Source of the DNA: Pyrodictiaceae archaeon
GTDB lineage: Archaea > Thermoproteota > Thermoprotei_A > Sulfolobales > Pyrodictiaceae
DNA length: 10,170 bases
Direction: 5' to 3'
Assembly (NCBI GenBank): GCA_027046525.1
Contig: JALTYD010000212.1
Coordinates: 1 to 10,170 of the forward strand
Of the stretch, positions 6,260-10,170 are shown piece by piece. How positions within the stretch are numbered: position 1 is the first letter of the stretch; the number at the start of each line of letters is the position of its first letter. A program made the position numbers and the translations under genes. Below the pieces are notes generated by a model. The model worked only from the letters and a program-made list of their open reading frames with translations, did not search any database and was not told the origin of the DNA.

Positions 6260-8011
6260 ATGTGGGTGTCTAGTTTGTCGGAACGAGATGTTATGGTTAA
6301 GTATTCTGGGAGGCCTATTGAAGTCCTTATTAGAGAAGGTTACTATAAGCCTTGGGAGAGACAACGTGTTAGAGTAATAAAAGGAGAAGAAATGTTTACA
6401 AAAAGCCAAAGCTGGCAGATTGAAGGAGTTCTCCGCATGCTCTTCCATGTACTAGATCCAGAAGTTGCAAAAGATCCAGAGCACCTTATTGTGTATGGAG
6501 GGACGGGGAGAGCGGCTAGAAGCTGGGAGGCGTTTGAAGATATTGTAGATGCTATATTGACTATGGACGAAGACGAGACACTTGTTGTCCAGAGCGGTAA
6601 ACCTGTAGCAGTATTCAAGACGCATAGAATGGCGCCCCGCGTAGTAATTAGTAATGCAATGCTTGTACCTAAGTGGGCTGATTGGGAGATTTTCTGGGAG
6701 CTTGAGAAAAAAGGACTTACTATGTTTGGACAGATGACAGCTGGTTGCTGGGCATATATTGGTACACAAGGTATCTTACAGGGGACATATGAGACTTTTG
6801 CATTCGCAGGAGAGAAATACCTAGGAGGGAGTCTAGAAGGTAGATTAATACTTACTGCTGGTCTCGGAGAAATGGGTGGAGCACAACCACTTGCTGGCAA
6901 GATGAATGGAGCAGCAATAATAGTTGTAGAAGTTGATAAGAAGATGATTGAGAGGAGAATGAGACATGGATATTTAGATACCTGGACTGATAGCCTGGAT
7001 AGAGCACTAGATATTGCACTAAGAGCTATGGAGAGAAGAGAAGGTATAAGCATAGGTCTTCTAGGTAATGCTGCTGAGATCTACCCAGAAATCTTGAAGC
7101 GAGGTATAGTACCGGATATAGTTACTGATCAGACACCAGCACATGATCCACTCAGTTATATACCAGAAGGAATGGATCCAGATGATGCAGAGAAACTACG
7201 TGATGAGAACCCAGACGAGTACATTAAGAGAGCTAGGATGAGTATGAAAAAGCAAGTAGAAGTAATGGTAGAATTTAAGCGTAGAGGAGCAATAGTGTTC
7301 GAGTATGGCAACAATATTAGGAAACAAGCATATGAAGCAGGTTATAGAGATGCATTCGAGTTTCCTGGTTTCGTACAAGAATTCATAAGACCTATGTTCG
7401 AAGAAGGTAGAGGTCCTTTCAGATATACGAGTCTAAGAGGAGAGCCAAAAGACATCTATAGACTCGATGATGAATTATTATCTACATTCAGTGACAACAA
7501 GAGGCTAACACGCTGGGTAGAAAAAGCACGTAAACATGTAAAATTCCAAGGACTTCCTGCTAGAGTAATCTGGCTAGGATATGGCGAGAGAGCAAGATTC
7601 GGAAAACTAATGAATAGCCTAGTAAGGCTTGGAGAGATAGGGCCAATGTGGATAGGGCGCGACCACTTAGACTCTGGCAGTGTAGCTTCTCCTTATAGAG
7701 AGACAGAAGGTATGCTAGATGGAAGTGATGCTATAGCAGACTGGCCTATACTTAATGCTCTCCTTAATGCAGCTGCAGGAGCTACATGGGTATGTGTACA
7801 CCATGGTGGAGGAGTAGGTATAGGATATAGTATCCATGCTGGTATAGGACTAGTACTAGATGGCTCTCCAGAATCAGAACTAAGAGCAGAAAGAGTACTT
7901 ACGACAGATCCTGGGCTAGGCGTAGTAAGACATGCAGATGCGGGCTATGAAAGAGCTAAAAGAGTACTTTGCGAAAAAGGGATAAAATCACCATCTATAA
8001 AATGTAGTTAA
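6260..8011 (+). CDS. hutU: Urocanate hydratase (urocanase, HutU), lacking the usual active-site cysteine
   Basis: NAD-dependent enzyme that hydrates urocanate to 4-imidazolone-5-propionate, second step of histidine breakdown; cytosolic. It is collinear with bacterial urocanase over nearly all 583 residues (family about 555): VYGGTGRAAR (78-87), QSGKPVAVF, GQMTAGCWAYIGTQGILQGTYE (157 on), GLGEMGGAQPLAGKMNG (201-217, NAD region), TDQTPAHDPL, FEYGNNIR, GPFRY, RDHLDSGSVASPYRETE and VHHGGGVGIGYS (511-524). The catalytic Cys410 of Pseudomonas urocanase, in RPLFCRG, is Glu381 here (RPMFEEG). Smaller changes are Glu204 for Gly and Cys163 for Ser in GSW. Start ATG 6260 is supported by a TATA box 26 bases upstream; ATG 6293 is an alternative, and the N-terminus is not conserved enough to decide. 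Its stop overlaps that of convergent hutH by four bases. Family assignment is very strong; activity despite the lost Cys is inferred from context. Confidence 0.95.
   Translation: MWVSSLSERDVMVKYSGRPIEVLIREGYYKPWERQRVRVIKGEEMFTKSQSWQIEGVLRMLFHVLDPEVAKDPEHLIVYGGTGRAARSWEAFEDIVDAILTMDEDETLVVQSGKPVAVFKTHRMAPRVVISNAMLVPKWADWEIFWELEKKGLTMFGQMTAGCWAYIGTQGILQGTYETFAFAGEKYLGGSLEGRLILTAGLGEMGGAQPLAGKMNGAAIIVVEVDKKMIERRMRHGYLDTWTDSLDRALDIALRAMERREGISIGLLGNAAEIYPEILKRGIVPDIVTDQTPAHDPLSYIPEGMDPDDAEKLRDENPDEYIKRARMSMKKQVEVMVEFKRRGAIVFEYGNNIRKQAYEAGYRDAFEFPGFVQEFIRPMFEEGRGPFRYTSLRGEPKDIYRLDDELLSTFSDNKRLTRWVEKARKHVKFQGLPARVIWLGYGERARFGKLMNSLVRLGEIGPMWIGRDHLDSGSVASPYRETEGMLDGSDAIADWPILNALLNAAAGATWVCVHHGGGVGIGYSIHAGIGLVLDGSPESELRAERVLTTDPGLGVVRHADAGYERAKRVLCEKGIKSPSIKCS
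7983..8002 (-). terminator. Oligo-T stretches ending hutH transcription inside the hutU 3' end
   Basis: On the minus strand two TTTT runs (8002-7999 and 7986-7983) follow the hutH stop within 26 bases. They lie in the coding end of convergent hutU, which leaves no other space for a signal. Weak as sequence evidence. Confidence 0.25.
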
Positions 8012-9555
8012 TTATTTTTCTCAATTCCTAGCAATTTATCAAGTTCGTTAACCATTGCTATAAAAGACTCGCTCTTCTTGAGGAGCTCCTCTATTTTCTC
8101 CTCTATAGTTCTTCTTGCTGTTTCAATAATATCAGAAAGCGGATGCTCGTAGTACTTCTCAGCAATAGCATAGATGTCTATGTAATTAGTTAGCTCAACT
8201 CCGCGTAGATAAGCTAGTCTAGATGTAATAGCAAGTTCTACTGCAGCTACATCTAGGAGAGCATCAATGATATCTAATAGCCTCGTAGCAGAATTTGAAG
8301 CCATTGGGACGAAATCTTCCTGTAGACCACTCGTAGGTATACTATGAACACTATGTGGTGATGCTAGATGCCTAATATAAGCTGTTCTAGATGCAGCAGT
8401 ATACTGAGCTAGCATAAACCCTGTAGGACTATCAGGTTCACCTAGGTATGGATTATCACGTGGACCAGCTCTAAGTAGATGTTCTATTCTCCTCTCAGCA
8501 CAGTTAGCGAAAAGAGAGAGTGATATAGCGAGATAATCTGATGCTTGTGCTATATGAACACCGTGGAAACTACATTGGTGGGCAACTCTGCTCCCAACAA
8601 CAATAGGGTTATCTGAGGGGCTACAAGCTTCTTTCAAAGCTATTCCAGCTGCATGAGATAATGAAGTATATAAAGAACTGAATACTTGTGGGATACATCT
8701 TAAGCTATAAGGATCTTGTAACACTCTATCGGTATTATTTCTTCTGCTTTCTACGCATATCTTCTCTATGTCTTCTAGGACTACTTTAGGGTAGTAGTGT
8801 TTTTTGATAGAAAAAACTTCTCTACAATAGTGTTCAGTATTGGATGTTGCTAACTCTATACTAGTACTTATAATATTTGACCATATCTTCAATAAAGCGT
8901 AGAGACGCAGTATTGAGTATACTAGGACACCAGTACTATAGGATGTACCATTAATTAGGCTAAGAGCTTCTCCACTCTCTAGATGTATAGGTTCTATTCC
9001 TTCTTCTTGCAATACTTTGTTCGACGATTGTATAGTGCCTTTATACCATACATATCCTCTACCTATAGCTGCTAGTATAAGGTGGGATAATGGAGCTAAG
9101 TCTCCACTAGCACCAACACTACCATATCGTGGAATAACTGGTACTATACCCTTAACTAGTAGTTCAACAAGATACTCTACTACCTGTGGTCTTATAGGAC
9201 TATAACCTCTAGATAATTGTATAATCCTCGTAAACAGTACGAGCTTACTCACATCTTCGTCGAGTGGTATTCCTACGCCAGAGGCATGTTCTAGGAGAAG
9301 TCTATCATAAGTATAGTGTACTCGTCTATCCTGTAAGCCACCTAGTCCAGTAGAGAAACCATAGACTGGTTTTTTCCTAGCCTCGCTTAGATAAGTTTCT
9401 CTAGCTCTTCTGATCCTAGCTAGTAATTCTCTCTCTACAACTATATTGTTCCCTCTAAGCACTGATACATAGTCTACAAAACTAGGACAATGAGAACCAA
9501 CTACTACATGTTTATACCTAGACTGGCTCTTATGCAATAACTTGACCCCTCTCAT
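8008..9555 (-). CDS. hutH: Histidine ammonia-lyase (HutH)
   Basis: Eliminates ammonia from L-histidine to give urocanate, first step of the Hut pathway, using the self-formed MIO prosthetic group. The MIO tripeptide Ala149-Ser150-Gly151 lies in GSVGASGDLAPLSH. Other catalytic positions are kept: Tyr65 in VYGFSTG, Asn202 in LINGTSYSTG, Tyr283 and Arg286 in DPYSLRCIPQ, Phe330 in CSFHG, and Glu413 in TSGLQEDF. His90 (LLLEHASGVG) matches the histidine of the Ser-His pair that marks HAL against tyrosine and phenylalanine lyases, and QED at 412-414 matches HAL; the preceding Ser is Glu here. Length 515 is near the family's 510. Start ATG 9555 has AGAGG directly against it; a TTG at 9537 with GAGGGG upstream is an alternative. 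A coiled, charged C-terminus follows residue 480. It converges on hutU and has a permease gene 108 bases upstream on the same strand. Confidence 0.94.
   Translation of the reverse strand: MRGVKLLHKSQSRYKHVVVGSHCPSFVDYVSVLRGNNIVVERELLARIRRARETYLSEARKKPVYGFSTGLGGLQDRRVHYTYDRLLLEHASGVGIPLDEDVSKLVLFTRIIQLSRGYSPIRPQVVEYLVELLVKGIVPVIPRYGSVGASGDLAPLSHLILAAIGRGYVWYKGTIQSSNKVLQEEGIEPIHLESGEALSLINGTSYSTGVLVYSILRLYALLKIWSNIISTSIELATSNTEHYCREVFSIKKHYYPKVVLEDIEKICVESRRNNTDRVLQDPYSLRCIPQVFSSLYTSLSHAAGIALKEACSPSDNPIVVGSRVAHQCSFHGVHIAQASDYLAISLSLFANCAERRIEHLLRAGPRDNPYLGEPDSPTGFMLAQYTAASRTAYIRHLASPHSVHSIPTSGLQEDFVPMASNSATRLLDIIDALLDVAAVELAITSRLAYLRGVELTNYIDIYAIAEKYYEHPLSDIIETARRTIEEKIEELLKKSESFIAMVNELDKLLGIEKNN
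8012..8019 (+). terminator. T-rich terminator after hutU, inside the hutH 3' end
   Basis: TTATTTTT immediately follows the hutU TAA. It is the only T-rich stretch close behind hutU and lies within the last codons of hutH on the other strand. Plausible archaeal termination signal. Confidence 0.35.
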
Positions 9556-9663
9556 CCTCTAGGAGAGTAGAACATAATAGGCTTCTGCATAGACCGTTTT
9601 TATGTAGTTGATTTAGTGAGTCTATTAAATCTAGAGATTCATTACCCCCGGGAACGATACTGT
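9556..9663 (-). promoter_or_regulatory. Gap between permease gene and hutH, with possible hutH promoter
   Basis: This 108-base gap holds TACATAAAAACG (9606-9595), a TATA-like stretch that would place transcription start near 9572, about 17 bases before the hutH ATG. A short GC-rich CCCGGG palindrome (9647-9652) is 12 bases upstream-side of the permease stop. No clear oligo-T stop follows the permease gene, so read-through into hutH is also possible. Confidence 0.3.
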
Positions 9664-10170
9664 CTACTTCCTTGATAGTAGGAGTTGAGAAGATATTATT
9701 AGCAGAGAACCTATCCATCTTAGATAAGAGAGATATTCTTGGAAGAGAATAACACCCCATAAGACAGCTAGTAAGGGTTCCAATGTAGCTGCTATCGAAG
9801 CTGTAGATGGTGTAATTGTCGACAATCCTTTATAGAAGAGGTAGTATGCTATTATACTCGAAACTATCCCTAGATAAGCCCCCGAGAGTATATCTGCTCG
9901 GGATAGTACCAGTCCTTTCGTTGTAATATATGATAAGAAGAGAGTAGGAAATGCCCATGCTTGTACAGTTACTGCAAGTACTACTAGTTTAGCACTATTC
10001 CACTCTTCGTAACCACCTAAGAGAATATATTTCGATAAAACTATAAATAACCCGTAGAGAAAACCTGATAGAAGTCCATAGACTAAGCCAGTTATAGTTA
10101 TAGATATAGACTCTTCTAGAGGATAATATATGAGTACAATGCCTAGTATAGATAAGAATACTGCTAGTAG
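9664..10170 (-). CDS. EamA/DMT-family permease, C-terminal part (start beyond window)
   Basis: An open minus-strand frame enters at the right edge and stops with TAG at 9666-9664; 168 residues are visible and the N-terminal half is missing. It is strongly hydrophobic, with helices at about 1-16, 24-46, 61-82, 95-113, 121-143 and 149-165. The last part, GLSTITPSTASIAATLEP, then a helix ending in LFQEYLS, then a helix beginning WIGSLLI, is the closing signature of EamA-domain drug/metabolite transporters: small residues before LEP, then E after the next helix, then a final G-rich helix. Full members have ten helices in two repeats; this is repeat two plus the end of repeat one. It is upstream of hutH on the same strand, so a link with amino-acid transport is possible but unproven. 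Substrate cannot be read from the sequence. Confidence 0.85.
   Translation of the reverse strand, partial: LLAVFLSILGIVLIYYPLEESISITITGLVYGLLSGFLYGLFIVLSKYILLGGYEEWNSAKLVVLAVTVQAWAFPTLFLSYITTKGLVLSRADILSGAYLGIVSSIIAYYLFYKGLSTITPSTASIAATLEPLLAVLWGVILFQEYLSYLRWIGSLLIISSQLLLSRK

Noticed and set aside
6343..7053. 236-residue minus-strand frame opposite hutU
   Set aside because: Antisense shadow of a fully conserved urocanase; its composition has no domain features.
9552..9590. Short frame MQKPIMFYSPRG ending in ATGA overlap with the hutH start, a possible leader peptide
   Set aside because: No ribosome binding site, no histidine codons as expected of a histidine-responsive leader, and such a short frame is easily chance.
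9530..9760. 76-residue minus-strand frame upstream of hutH
   Set aside because: It lies in another frame of the permease 3' end and runs into the hutH start; it has no recognisable motif, while the overlapping permease frame has clear EamA features.

Overview
The window looks like chromosomal DNA of a hyperthermophilic archaeon, probably a crenarchaeote (Thermoproteota). Protein genes are moderately AT-rich and favour AGA/AGG arginine, ATA isoleucine and CTA leucine codons. The one tRNA is about 71% G+C with fully paired stems. Several starts have a TATA-like box about 26 bases upstream and no Shine-Dalgarno (leaderless type), while others use GGTG/GAGG-type sites. The regulator at the left edge has an archaeal HTH of the bacterio-opsin-activator kind. 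The species cannot be named from the sequence.

Left part (1-3256): a nitric oxide reductase module. A minus-strand, cysteine-containing HTH regulator (cut by the window edge) is divergent from norC-norB. The NorC-like subunit is unusual: two c-type haem domains and three predicted membrane helices. NorB keeps every haem b, haem b3 and FeB ligand and the channel glutamates of the cytochrome-c-dependent NOR family, and has a C-terminal extension with two extra helices. The intergenic region holds a perfect 8+1+8 inverted repeat and other palindromes, candidate operators. The pair should reduce 2 NO to N2O at the membrane, for detoxification or denitrification.

Middle (3330-3405): tRNA-Asn(GTT) on the minus strand, intronless, with encoded CCA.

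Right part (3486-9555): a histidine-utilisation cluster without single-operon structure: hutI (-), a glutamine-synthetase-family gene (+), hutU (+), hutH (-). Together HutH, HutU and HutI take histidine through urocanate and imidazolone propionate to formiminoglutamate and release ammonia. The GS-like enzyme between hutI and hutU may capture that ammonia or act on a glutamyl product. No formiminoglutamate-processing gene is visible. HutH keeps its catalytic set, but HutU lacks the active-site cysteine and HutI lacks two active-site signature residues, so this is a divergent version of the pathway. The window ends in the C-terminal half of an EamA/DMT-family permease gene (-).

No gene-free stretch reaches 300 bases. 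The longest, about 166 bases between the regulator and norC, is the operator-rich promoter region. I see no mobile element, CRISPR array or origin.
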